A DNA stretch of 57,152 nt, taken from NCBI GenBank assembly GCA_934086815.1, contig CAKOIM010000006.1, forward strand, positions 1 through 57,152, written 5' to 3'. Under the pieces are notes generated by a model. It searched no databases. It saw nothing but the letters and a program-made list of their open reading frames with translations, and was not told where the DNA came from. The first letter of the stretch is position 1, and the number at the start of each line of letters is the position of its first letter. Of this stretch, positions 48,128 through 56,956 are shown one piece after another. The position numbers were made by a program, and so were the translations under genes. This DNA comes from an uncultured Bacilli bacterium (lineage in GTDB: Bacteria > Bacillota_I > Bacilli_A > RF39 > UBA660).

Positions 48128-48765
48128 AAATCAATCCTATATCCTATCCCTTTTATTGTTTTAATAAGATTATCATTACCTATTTTTTCTCTTATTCTTT
48201 TTATATAAACACTTAAAGTATTATCATTAACAAATTTACCCGATGCATCCCAAATTCTATCTATAATTAGATCTCTAGTAACAAGCATTCCGCTATTTTC
48301 TAAAAGCAAAAATAATATTTTTAACTCTAAACCAGTTAATTCAACCTCTCTATTATTAACATAAACTTTATAAGCATCCATATCAAAAGTTACATTCTCA
48401 AATTTCTTTATATTATTTTTCTTATTTCTTTTAATAATATTATTAATCCTTGATAAAAGTTCCTTAGACCTGAAAGGTTTTATTATATAATCTTGTACAC
48501 CTAAATCAATTGCTTTAACAACATCATCCTCTTCATCTTTAGCGCTTAAAACTAATGTGGGAACATCTATATAAGATGCAAAAAAATCTAGTCCATTTCC
48601 ATCTGGTAAACAAACATCAAGTATAACTAAATCAAAAGCATCATTAATTAATTCTTTTGCTTCTTTAATACATCTAGCAACATGAACAATATATCCATGT
48701 TCTTCCAGCAAAAAACTAATTGCTTTTATAATCATTTCATTATCTTCCACTAAAAGTATTTTCAT
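48124..48765 (-). CDS. OmpR/PhoB-family response regulator
   Basis: 213 aa. Receiver domain with acidic pocket (LLVEDNEM), phospho-Asp in LVILDVCLPDGNG (about 52), Ser/Thr in LVLSAKD and Lys in IIKPFRSKE. A winged-helix DNA-binding domain follows (VELTGLELKILFLLLENSG, TIKGIGYRIDL). It is likely to control the ABC exporter genes upstream, from which it is separated by a strong terminator. Confidence 0.95.
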   Translation of the reverse strand: MKILLVEDNEMIIKAISFLLEEHGYIVHVARCIKEAKELINDAFDLVILDVCLPDGNGLDFFASYIDVPTLVLSAKDEEDDVVKAIDLGVQDYIIKPFRSKELLSRINNIIKRNKKNNIKKFENVTFDMDAYKVYVNNREVELTGLELKILFLLLENSGMLVTRDLIIDRIWDASGKFVNDNTLSVYIKRIREKIGNDNLIKTIKGIGYRIDL

Positions 48766-48800
48766 CTAAAACACCTCACATATATGATATCATACTTAAG

Positions 48801-48829
48801 AAAAATTAGGTCAATCAAACCTAATTTTT
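48801..48829 (-). terminator. Terminator between ABC exporter and two-component genes
   Basis: AAAAATTAGGT/ACCTAATTTTT, nearly symmetric and effective on either strand. Confidence 0.85.
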
Positions 48830-51362
48830 ATATATTTTCATCTTTTATTACTTCGATAATATTTTCATTTTTTGTTTTTCTTAAAGCTAAATACATAATT
48901 AAATTAACGAGAAGATAAACTACTAAAGTTGCTATTAAAATAGCTTGCCATGGAAATATAAAGCCATAATCATTACCACTTGCAAAAGCTTTATAAATAG
49001 CAAATGAACCTAATAAGCCTAAAGGAATACCAATAATTAATGCTTTCGTAGAATACATAATTGACTCTAAGTTAATCATTTTATTAAATTCATTTTTAGT
49101 CATACCAATAGACTTAAGCATAGCAAACTCTCTTCTTCTTAAATTCATATTAGTATTTATTGTATTAATAATATTAGTAACACCAATTAAACTGATAACA
49201 ATAATAAAACCATACAAGAAAATTGCTACTAAAATAATTAAACTTCTTTGTGCTTTAGCTTCTGTTTCAATATTAAACAAACTATAATTAGTAATATCAT
49301 TATCAAGTAAATATTCTTTAATTACACTTTCTAGTTTTTCACAATCAGTAGATTTAATATATAAATTTCTTGAATCAGTAGCATTTACATTATAATTAGA
49401 TACAATATAATCATAAAACTTATCACTTACTATAATTGTTGGAGTTTCACTATATACCTTTTGAAATCCCATTAGTATATTATCAATTCTCTTTAAAATT
49501 TCTATATTTAAATCTTTACTATTAATAGAACCTGTTACTGTTTTAAATTTATTTAAATCTAATAAATTTACTTCTTTATAATTTTTACTACCTTCTTGAT
49601 AAAAAATATTTTTATCAATTAATAAACCCTTATAATCAAAATTAGTATCACTTATTTTATTTTCTTTAAGTATTCTTTCAAACTCATCTTCACCTACAGA
49701 CATAATTCTAAGAGGTAAATCTTCAACTCCATCAAAGTATTTTAATACATCTTCATTATAATATTTTTTATAATCAAATGTCATACTCATACTTCTAACT
49801 ATACTATATCTGCTAATATTATCCATTTTTATTATATCATTAATTATTTTTTTAGATTCTTCTTCATTAGTATCTCTAAGATAAAGCTGAATATCATAAT
49901 TAGCATCTTGATAATACTGATTTGTTAATTTAAAGCCATAGCTTAAAAATGATGATAAAGAAATAAATACAGCAACACTTATTACAATTGATATAATCGT
50001 AGTTCTATTTCTTTTTTTATTTCTCTTTAAATTCTTATAGGCAATATCTCCCCCAACACCAAATAATTTATCAACTATTTTAGATGACTTAATTTTTTTA
50101 CTATTAATTTTTATTTCATTATTATTTCTAATGGCTTCAATCGGTGCGATTTTACTACTCTTTTTAGCTGCTCTAACAACAGATAAATAAATTGTAACTG
50201 CTCCAAGTATAATGCTTAAAATTATTGGCCAAATAGATATACTAAATACAAATTTAACATCATTAAACTTACCAATATAATTTATTATAATAACAAGTAC
50301 ATAATCCGCAAATATTCCACACAAAACACCTAAAGGAATACCAATTAGACCTAGGATAAAACCTTCATGTAAAACATTTTTCTTAATTTGTTTACTTGTT
50401 GCCCCAATACTTGAAAGCATACCATACATCTTTTTCTTCTCTTGGTTAGCAATATCAAAACTATTCTTTATTACAAATACACTTGTAAGTATTATAATAC
50501 TTATAACAACACCCGCAACAGCATATAACATATTCATTGTTCTATCGCTTAAACTAACGCCACTCCACCTTAAAAGTTCATCATTTAAAGTAATATTATA
50601 TTTATTTAAATCTTTATCATTTGCTATATTATTTATATATTCTTTATAATATCCAGCATCTTTAAATAATAATGAGACATTTATATTATCACTTACATTA
50701 TCTATTTTAGTAATTACTGTATAACCTGGAGCACTATACTCTTCAATATTATAATTTAATCTTTCGGTAATACCTACAATTTTATATTCATGTTTACTTG
50801 TATCAGTTATATATTCATGGCAAAGATCATTTTCTTCGCCTTCCACATAATATGGATTACTTTGATTAAGAATTGTTCCATCAGCACATACTCTTTTACC
50901 AATATCTAAACTAATTATATCACCTATTTTTACTTTAGCACTATTTTTAAAAGGTACACTTACTATTATTTCTTTATTATTCTCCGGAAGTCTTCCAGAA
51001 ACTAGTTTTAATGTTGTATTATCAAAAGCTGATTTTGTATATCCCACAACATAAGCATAAGGTTTATATTTATTTATATTATCCACTTTAGCATAACCAA
51101 AAGACTCACTTAAATACATACTCTTTACATGACTATTATTTGTAAAATATTTCAAATCTTTTTTACTTACATTTTCAATTGTTAAATGTCTATTTCCTCC
51201 ATCTGTAATAGCTATATTTACTAAAGTTGCTTGAAATGATGTAACCATACCAGCTACTGCACAAATTAAAGCAACAGACAAAACTATACCTACTATTGTT
51301 ACTATTGTTCTTTTTTTATTAAGCTTTAAATTCTTAATAGTTAATTCATTTAATATATTCAT
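48828..51362 (-). CDS. FtsX-family ABC transporter permease
   Basis: 844 aa with two FtsX/MacB-like units. A first membrane helix (about 18-40) is followed by a large external region (45-265), three helices around 270-400, then a second copy: another helix (about 455-475), a second external region (480-690) and three final helices. Signatures include KRTIVTIVGIVLSVAL and RRREFAMLKSIGMTKNEF. Permeases of this type export peptides or act as antimicrobial-peptide sensors/resistance units (BceB/MacB). Only 2 bp separate it from the ATPase. Confidence 0.9.
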   Translation of the reverse strand: MNILNELTIKNLKLNKKRTIVTIVGIVLSVALICAVAGMVTSFQATLVNIAITDGGNRHLTIENVSKKDLKYFTNNSHVKSMYLSESFGYAKVDNINKYKPYAYVVGYTKSAFDNTTLKLVSGRLPENNKEIIVSVPFKNSAKVKIGDIISLDIGKRVCADGTILNQSNPYYVEGEENDLCHEYITDTSKHEYKIVGITERLNYNIEEYSAPGYTVITKIDNVSDNINVSLLFKDAGYYKEYINNIANDKDLNKYNITLNDELLRWSGVSLSDRTMNMLYAVAGVVISIIILTSVFVIKNSFDIANQEKKKMYGMLSSIGATSKQIKKNVLHEGFILGLIGIPLGVLCGIFADYVLVIIINYIGKFNDVKFVFSISIWPIILSIILGAVTIYLSVVRAAKKSSKIAPIEAIRNNNEIKINSKKIKSSKIVDKLFGVGGDIAYKNLKRNKKRNRTTIISIVISVAVFISLSSFLSYGFKLTNQYYQDANYDIQLYLRDTNEEESKKIINDIIKMDNISRYSIVRSMSMTFDYKKYYNEDVLKYFDGVEDLPLRIMSVGEDEFERILKENKISDTNFDYKGLLIDKNIFYQEGSKNYKEVNLLDLNKFKTVTGSINSKDLNIEILKRIDNILMGFQKVYSETPTIIVSDKFYDYIVSNYNVNATDSRNLYIKSTDCEKLESVIKEYLLDNDITNYSLFNIETEAKAQRSLIILVAIFLYGFIIVISLIGVTNIINTINTNMNLRRREFAMLKSIGMTKNEFNKMINLESIMYSTKALIIGIPLGLLGSFAIYKAFASGNDYGFIFPWQAILIATLVVYLLVNLIMYLALRKTKNENIIEVIKDENI

Positions 51363-51364
51363 AA

Positions 51365-52042
51365 TTAATTCCTTACATCACTAACTATTTTTCCATCTTC
51401 AATAGTAATAACTCTATTTGCTTCCTGAGCAATTGAAACATCATGAGTAATAACAATAATAGTTTGATTATATTTTTTATTAGATTCTTTTAACAAAGCA
51501 ACAATTTCATCACTAGTTTTTGAATCTAAATTACCCGTAGGTTCATCTGCTAAAACTAAAGCTGGATTATTAATTATAGCTCTTCCAATAGATACTCTTT
51601 GTTGTTGTCCACCAGAAAGTTCATTTGGTAAATGACTTCTTCTTTTAGATAAACCTAAAATATCAATAATTTCATTAAGTCTATCACGTCTTACATTTTT
51701 ACCATCTAATTTACATGGAAGCACAATATTTTCTTCCACATTCAAAATAGGTATTAAATTATAAAATTGATAAATTAATCCTACTTGTCTTCTTCTAAAT
51801 ATTGCAAGTGCATCATTATTCATATTATAAATATCTACCCCATCAATAAATACTTTACCAGATGTAGGTCTATCAACACCCCCAAGTAAATGTAAAAGTG
51901 TAGATTTACCACTACCACTGGCTCCAACAATAGCAACAAAATCCCCTTTTTCCACACTAAAACTTACATTATCAACAGCATTAATAGTTGTATTACCATT
52001 TTTATAAGTTTTAATCAAATTTTCAACTTTTAATATTTCCAT
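51365..52042 (-). CDS. ABC transporter ATPase (MacB/LolD/BceA type)
   Basis: About 225 aa. Walker A GASGSGKSTLLHLLGG, Q-loop, signature NELSGGQQQRVSIGRA, Walker B ALVLADEPTGNLDS and switch His in VITHD. The strong 'GGVDRPTSGKV' block is typical of the FtsX-partner ATPases. The start at MEILKVENL (52042) has GAAGGGAAG upstream; a longer frame to 52060 is less likely. It forms a pair with the permease and perhaps an operon with the upstream 52100 gene. Confidence 0.95.
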   Translation of the reverse strand: MEILKVENLIKTYKNGNTTINAVDNVSFSVEKGDFVAIVGASGSGKSTLLHLLGGVDRPTSGKVFIDGVDIYNMNNDALAIFRRRQVGLIYQFYNLIPILNVEENIVLPCKLDGKNVRRDRLNEIIDILGLSKRRSHLPNELSGGQQQRVSIGRAIINNPALVLADEPTGNLDSKTSDEIVALLKESNKKYNQTIIVITHDVSIAQEANRVITIEDGKIVSDVRN

Positions 52043-52099
52043 ATATAATCTTCCCTTCAAAATAAATATATGACATATTTATGACTCTAAAGTGACTAT

Positions 52100-52828
52100 T
52101 TATATATTTTGTCCATTTTCTTCTATTTTACCTATTTTTTCAATTAATTCATTATACTTATCTAAATATTCATCATTTTCAAAAACAATAGTATCATCTT
52201 CAATATTCCATTTATCTTTATTCTTACTTAAAAATTTAAATATATTTTTCATATCATTTATCAAGCTTACATAAATATCTCTTGCCTCACTAATATCTTT
52301 TTTCAAAATATCATAAGTTTCACTATCAATCATCAATTCCTTATAATAATCTTTATAGTAGCTATCAGCACTATCTATATAAGTCATTATTTTATCATAA
52401 CTAAATAACTTTTCTAAAGTTTCATTAATTGTATCCACTTTATTTTCTAAAGTTCTTAAAGTCACTAAAGTTTCTACAAAATCTTTACCATCTTCTTTAA
52501 AATTATCAATGCTAAATAGATTTTCTACACTCTCATCACTATAAATATTAATTAATTTTCTAGTTTCATCAACAAAATCTTTAAAATAATTTTTAACAGC
52601 TTTTTCAACTACTACAAAATCACCAGAAGTAACATTATTTTTAAGTTTTTTATCAATATTATTACTAAATATACCTTCATTTTCTATAATATTATCTATA
52701 CTATCAATTTCATTTTTTAATTGTTTTAAACTTTTTTCATCTTGATTTACTAAAAATATACCCATAATAAATAAAGAAAATAATAAACAAACAATTATAG
52801 TTATACCAATAACTAGTTTCTTCTTCAT
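52100..52828 (-). CDS. Membrane-anchored helical protein, 242 aa
   Basis: One N-terminal helix (ITIIVCLLFSLFIMGIFL), then an all-helical, Lys/Asp/Glu-rich external part. Its C-terminal portion (LSKNKDKWNIEDDTIVFENDEYLDKYNEL, in pieces) follows the same pattern as a segment of the deacetylase at 34213 (NKDKYYLKDNSLVYKDEH). A shared extracellular helical domain is likely. It is upstream of the ABC exporter on the same strand, 58 bp away, so it may take part in its function; the role is unknown. Confidence 0.6.
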   Translation of the reverse strand: MKKKLVIGITIIVCLLFSLFIMGIFLVNQDEKSLKQLKNEIDSIDNIIENEGIFSNNIDKKLKNNVTSGDFVVVEKAVKNYFKDFVDETRKLINIYSDESVENLFSIDNFKEDGKDFVETLVTLRTLENKVDTINETLEKLFSYDKIMTYIDSADSYYKDYYKELMIDSETYDILKKDISEARDIYVSLINDMKNIFKFLSKNKDKWNIEDDTIVFENDEYLDKYNELIEKIGKIEENGQNI

Positions 52829-52924
52829 AAAAATACACCTCTATCCTAGTCTACCATTTTAACCAAAAATTAACAATATATTTTTAAAAAAAGTATCCAC
52901 AATATAAATGGAAGGTGATAAAAA

Positions 52925-53137
52925 ATGAACAATGTGCCAAATATGATATCCACTAAAGATGCATCTTATTTAAAAGACATGTTTAACTGGAATATTATTG
53001 CACTAAAAAAATTTAATGTTTATAACGAATATATAAACGATAAAGAAATAACAAACATAGTAAAAAAACTCATAACAATGCATGAAGCTAATTGTGAAGA
53101 AATATTAAATATTTTAGGAAGTGATATAAATGAATAA
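52925..53137 (+). CDS. CotF-associated small spore coat-like protein
   Basis: 70 aa, helical, ferritin-like two-helix pattern with ISTKDASYLKDMFNWNIIA followed by an amphipathic helix (MHEANCEEILNIL). This is the usual short partner of CotF-type coat proteins. It overlaps the next gene by 8 nt. AAGGTGATAAAA precedes the ATG. Confidence 0.7.
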   Translation: MNNVPNMISTKDASYLKDMFNWNIIALKKFNVYNEYINDKEITNIVKKLITMHEANCEEILNILGSDINE

Positions 53138-53381
53138 TAAAGAATTTATGATGGATATACTTGAAACAGAAAAAAGTATGTCAGTAAATATGACTTATGC
53201 TTTAAATGAAGCCAGTTCAAAACATCTTTATGACAAATACTTTAAAATGTTTAAAGAAATTAACAAAGTAACTAAAGATGTATTTTCTTTAGCTTATAGT
53301 AAAGGTTTCTACAAATTAGAAAAAGAAACTCCTAAAAAGATAAATGATGCTTACAAAGAATTATCTAAAGAATTAAATTAA
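53130..53381 (+). CDS. CotF-like spore coat protein
   Basis: 83 aa. Matches the Coat_F domain: MMDILETEKSMSVNMTYALNEASSKHL then a second helix (VTKDVFSLAYSKGFYKLE). The full-length family has two halves; here they are divided between this gene and the preceding one. Known homologues are in the spore coat of Bacillus and Clostridium. A strong terminator follows. Confidence 0.8.
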   Translation: MNNKEFMMDILETEKSMSVNMTYALNEASSKHLYDKYFKMFKEINKVTKDVFSLAYSKGFYKLEKETPKKINDAYKELSKELN

Positions 53382-53408
53382 TATATTTTCAAAAAATAGG
53401 AAGTACAT

Positions 53409-53450
53409 AAAACACTAAAATATCTTAATTGAATATTTAGTGTTTTTTTT
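53409..53450 (+). terminator. Terminator of the CotF-like operon
   Basis: AAACACTAAA.../...TTTAGTGTTT hairpin with TTTTTTTT, well placed 27 bp after the stop codon. Confidence 0.85.
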
Positions 53451-53616
53451 AATAATTGATAAAAATTTTATTTAATTTTGTTAGAAAAAAATGCCCATAA
53501 ATCCTAGATAAAACCAGCAATTTTAAAATATTTGTCAAGCCATGTCGACCGATTTTTCTTGACTTTTTTGATGTTTCAAACTTAGAATAGAGTCTTATAC
53601 AAAGGAGGAAAATTTT

Positions 53617-54549
53617 ATGTTAAATGAAACCAAAGAAAAAGTATTTTATGGATTTAATTATGATAAGATGTTTAAGGCTATATTCGTCGGAGAGGATAAG
53701 AAAAAAACAGATTTGCTATGTGAACTTCTAGGTGAATGTTTAGAAACTAAAATTGATAGAATAATAAAATTTATTCCAGTTGAACTTAATGCCAGAAGAA
53801 AAAAAGAAAGGTATAAAAGAGTTGATTTACTTCTTGAAGCCGGGAAAAGAAAAATTAATTTAGAACTTAATTCTACCTATAGTGAAGCAGATAAAATAAG
53901 AAATATGAATTATTACTTTTCTTTCTGTAGTCAGCATACCATCGCCGGAGAAAAATATGATATTGAGTCAGAATTCATACATATTTCTCTAAATTATAAT
54001 GTAAAGAAGGATACGCCATTAATAAAATGTTATACCATTTATGATAAAAGCCACGATGAAGAACTTGACTCAAGGTTTAAATATTATGAAATTAATGTTG
54101 AAAAGTTTGCTAAACTCTGGTATGATAATGACATAGAAAGCGTTAAGAAAGCACCTATTTTAACTATGATAGGTATAAAAGATGAGGAAGAATTAGAAAA
54201 GTATTCTAAGAAAATGAATAACGCTATCATTAAGGAGAGTGTTGATAATTTGAAAAGATTAAATAGTGATGCTACTTTTGTTTATGGTCTTACACCAGAA
54301 GAAGATGAATTGTTAGTTAGAAATACTAGGGATGAATTTGTTCGTAGGGAAGCTTTGGCTGAAGGGCTTGCTGAAGGAGAGGCTAAGGGAAAAGCTGAAG
54401 GGCTTGCTGAAGGACAAGCTAAGGGTAAAGCTGAAGGGCTTGCTGAAGGAAAAACTGAAATTGCAACAAATCTACTAAAAAAAGATTATTCTATCGAAGA
54501 AATAGTTGAAATTACCGGATTAACTAAAGAAGAAATAGAAAAACTATAA
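53617..54549 (+). CDS. Rpn/PD-(D/E)XK nuclease family protein (copy 2)
   Basis: 310 aa. N-terminal FNYDKMFKAIFV, and the nuclease core YKRVDLLLEAGKRKINLELN (D...E-x-N), then a helical body. Near the C-terminus is a repeated stretch (AEGLAEGEAKGKAEGLAEGQAKGKAEGLAEGK in pieces, residues about 247-280) that arises from 42-bp DNA repeats, followed by the YSIEEIVEITGLTKEEIEKL module, also seen in copy 1. Variation in repeat number is common in this family. Promoter TTGACT-18-TAGAAT and a strong GGAGG ribosome site lie upstream. Confidence 0.88.
   Translation: MLNETKEKVFYGFNYDKMFKAIFVGEDKKKTDLLCELLGECLETKIDRIIKFIPVELNARRKKERYKRVDLLLEAGKRKINLELNSTYSEADKIRNMNYYFSFCSQHTIAGEKYDIESEFIHISLNYNVKKDTPLIKCYTIYDKSHDEELDSRFKYYEINVEKFAKLWYDNDIESVKKAPILTMIGIKDEEELEKYSKKMNNAIIKESVDNLKRLNSDATFVYGLTPEEDELLVRNTRDEFVRREALAEGLAEGEAKGKAEGLAEGQAKGKAEGLAEGKTEIATNLLKKDYSIEEIVEITGLTKEEIEKL
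54357..54457 (+). repeat. 42-bp tandem repeat within the second Rpn gene
   Basis: Two full units plus a partial unit of a sequence reading GCTGAAGGGCTTGCTGAAGG at its start, encoding AEGLAEG-x-AKGK. In frame, so copy changes alter only the linker length. Confidence 0.85.
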
Positions 54550-54564
54550 ATTTATTATAATTTC

Positions 54565-54596
54565 AAAAGAGTCAACTAGATAAAGTTGACTCTTTT
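54565..54596. terminator. Bidirectional terminator
   Basis: AAAAGAGTCAACT/AGTTGACTCTTTT, perfect 13-bp arms with AGATAA loop, between convergent genes. Confidence 0.85.
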
Positions 54597-54606
54597 ACAT
54601 TAATAA

Positions 54607-55074
54607 TTAATTAAAATAAATTCTTGCTTTAGATAAATTTTTAAGTCTATTAATTTTAACATAACTTTGAGTGGATGAAAAAATAAGACCATAAACAGAA
54701 CCACAAATAGAGATCCACCCTATCATTAAAATAACTTCTTTTAAAATACTAGCAAATCCCGTATAATAAAGAATAAGTAAAGCTATACCAATAACTAAAA
54801 GAATAGCTTTTTTATCTTGTTCTTTTTCATAAGAATAAAGTAAATCTTGAACCATTATTCCATAATTTTTTCTTATAATATCAATCATATCTTGTTTTTC
54901 ATCATCACTTATTTTAACTTTACTATCAATATTTATAATTATTTTATCTTTACAACTTCCTTCTAAGCTTTCATTATAAATATAATCACTTAATTTCTCA
55001 TTAATTTTATGATTATTAAACTTATTATAAAAATCACTTTTCTTATTTAAATTTACTAGTATCTCAGTAGCCAT
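54607..55074 (-). CDS. Hypothetical membrane protein, 155 aa
   Basis: A polar N-terminal domain (about 1-85, LNKKSDFYNKFNNHKINEKL, IIINIDSKVKISDDEKQDM) then two membrane helices (about 90-128; AILLVIGIALLILYYTG and VILMIGWISICGSVYG). No family is recognised. It starts three bases after the upstream gene on the same strand, so the two are probably translated together. Confidence 0.55.
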   Translation of the reverse strand: MATEILVNLNKKSDFYNKFNNHKINEKLSDYIYNESLEGSCKDKIIINIDSKVKISDDEKQDMIDIIRKNYGIMVQDLLYSYEKEQDKKAILLVIGIALLILYYTGFASILKEVILMIGWISICGSVYGLIFSSTQSYVKINRLKNLSKARIYFN

Positions 55075-55076
55075 TT

Positions 55077-55565
55077 TTACCTCTTTCTTTCTAATTTCAT
55101 AAAATGATACTTTTGATTATCTATAAGCTCATCTATTGCTTCAATAACTTTATGATTATAGACAAAATACAAATCACAATCAACCCCATGTCTATTCATT
55201 ATAATCGGGTCTACACCCAAAGTATCTTCAACTAATGCTATTTTATCAAAATTTAAACTTTCTTTATAATTATCCAAAAACCAAATTATTCTTTCTCCTA
55301 GAGTTGTAAAATATAATTCTTCTCTAGTTTCCAATTTATTTTCTATAACAAATCCATCTTCTAAAAATTGAGGTCCCATCGAAACAGGTATATTTTTAAT
55401 TCTAATTTTATCTAATATATCATAAAGAATAATAAATGTTTCATTAAAACCAAATGAAGAATTTAAAGTAATTGTTATCTTTTCTCTATACTTTTGATAA
55501 AGCATTTCTATATACTCTACTATTTTATCTTTATTACCATTGCTTAATGTAACTGCAATCCACAT
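55077..55565 (-). CDS. Hypothetical protein, 162 aa
   Basis: A soluble alpha/beta protein that I cannot place. Notable segments are MWIAVTLSNGNKDKIVEYI, the GFNETFIILYDILDKIR region, and VEDTLGVDPIIMNRHGVDCDLYFV. No signal peptide. The start was set at 55565 (MWIAV), with GGTGG close upstream; a longer frame begins at 55577. It precedes the 54607 gene and follows the GH25 gene on the same strand. Confidence 0.55.
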   Translation of the reverse strand: MWIAVTLSNGNKDKIVEYIEMLYQKYREKITITLNSSFGFNETFIILYDILDKIRIKNIPVSMGPQFLEDGFVIENKLETREELYFTTLGERIIWFLDNYKESLNFDKIALVEDTLGVDPIIMNRHGVDCDLYFVYNHKVIEAIDELIDNQKYHFMKLERKR

Positions 55566-55601
55566 AAAACCACCCATACCTAAATTATACTATTATATTA
55601 T

Positions 55602-56813
55602 TTATTTTTCAATATATCTTATATTAATATCCACATCTCCACTTATACCATCTACTCTACCATTACTACAAATTTGCCAAAAAGAATAATCACCAGTATA
55701 GTTAGTATTCTTAGTATAATGTGCAAGCCAAATTGGATAAGAAGTTGGCAACCATATATTTTCTAAATACGTTTTGCTACTATAAAGCATTGCATCATAT
55801 CCTGCATCTTTAATGGTATCCATAAAGCCTTTAGCAATATTAGTAAGGCCAAAGAAACTTACATCAAATTTATTAAAACTACCCCAGTTTTCCCAGTCAA
55901 AAGCAATAGGTAAATCAACTTTGTAATCTTTAATTTGCTCTACAATCCATTTAGCATCACTTATAGCTCTATCTATTGTACTTGCATATGAATAAAAATA
56001 TATCCCAACTGGAATACCTACAGCATTAGCATTTTTAATGTTTTGAATAAACTTACTATCAACAAAATTTTCACCATTTAAACCATTTGATGAACCAACT
56101 CTTATAATAACAAATTCTACACCAGAAGTCTTTAATTTACTAAAATCAATATCTCCTTGCCATTTAGAAACATCAATTCCAATTTGTGTATCATCATTTT
56201 TATAATCTTTAACTATTTGACTAAAATCAGTAGTTACTTTTTCTGTATTACTATTACTTCCACCCTTTTTAGGCTCATTTACATTTAAAGTAAATTTTTT
56301 TTCTGCTTTATTACCATTACTATCCTCAGCTTTAAATACTAATTTATAACTACCTACTTTATCTAAATCATATTCTCCTTCGATATAACACTTAGGATTA
56401 CTATCATAATTATCTCCACACATAATTTTATCAAGTAAATAATCTTCACTTCCTTTAGTAACATTATAACTTTTACCAAGCCATATTAAAGGTGCTTCTT
56501 TATCAACAACATCAATTACATAACTATACTTTATTTTAATGCCATCTTCATTTACAAATTCAAAATTAATGGTCTTCTTACCTAACTTATCAGTATCTAA
56601 TACATAATCATCTACTATCTTACCATTAATACTTTCGATAAAAGATGAAACTCTTAAAGTATCAACAAACTCAGCTTCTAAATTTTCAACTAATTTAATT
56701 TCTACTTTAGCAGTCTTAACTCTAATATATCTATATAAAAAGTATCCCCCAATACTAAGTAACAATATTCCAACTACTACACTTATTATAATAATTATTT
56801 TTTTCTTATCCAT
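55602..56813 (-). CDS. GH25 muramidase with N-terminal anchor and Ig-like domains
   Basis: 403 aa. N-terminal membrane helix (IIIISVVVGILLLSIGGYFLY), then two DUF5011-type Ig-like domains (about 30-185, KEAPLIWLG and GSYKLVFKAEDSNGNKA), a Ser/Asn linker and the GH25 lysozyme domain (about 210-403). The catalytic site is visible: IDVSKWQGDIDF, GSSNG, and FDWENWG (D-x-E pair). It hydrolyses peptidoglycan glycan chains and is probably held on the outside of the membrane. It may act in wall remodelling. The surface gene of the right edge lies upstream, 143 bp away. Confidence 0.95.
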   Translation of the reverse strand: MDKKKIIIIISVVVGILLLSIGGYFLYRYIRVKTAKVEIKLVENLEAEFVDTLRVSSFIESINGKIVDDYVLDTDKLGKKTINFEFVNEDGIKIKYSYVIDVVDKEAPLIWLGKSYNVTKGSEDYLLDKIMCGDNYDSNPKCYIEGEYDLDKVGSYKLVFKAEDSNGNKAEKKFTLNVNEPKKGGSNSNTEKVTTDFSQIVKDYKNDDTQIGIDVSKWQGDIDFSKLKTSGVEFVIIRVGSSNGLNGENFVDSKFIQNIKNANAVGIPVGIYFYSYASTIDRAISDAKWIVEQIKDYKVDLPIAFDWENWGSFNKFDVSFFGLTNIAKGFMDTIKDAGYDAMLYSSKTYLENIWLPTSYPIWLAHYTKNTNYTGDYSFWQICSNGRVDGISGDVDINIRYIEK

Positions 56814-56956
56814 TTATATTTCACCTAACTAAAGTATACGAATTATTCACTAATAAATCAAGGAATAATTGACAAAAAAATAATAATTTTTCAAAAAAAT
56901 ATAGAATATAAATATACAATTTATATCCTATATTAAGTACAAAACATATTTAACCA

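Noticed and set aside
53545..53575. Shared operator of the two Rpn genes (GTCAAG...GTCGAC-like motif in both upstream regions)
   Set aside because: Similarity is short and overlaps the -35 elements; spacing differs, so it may be chance.
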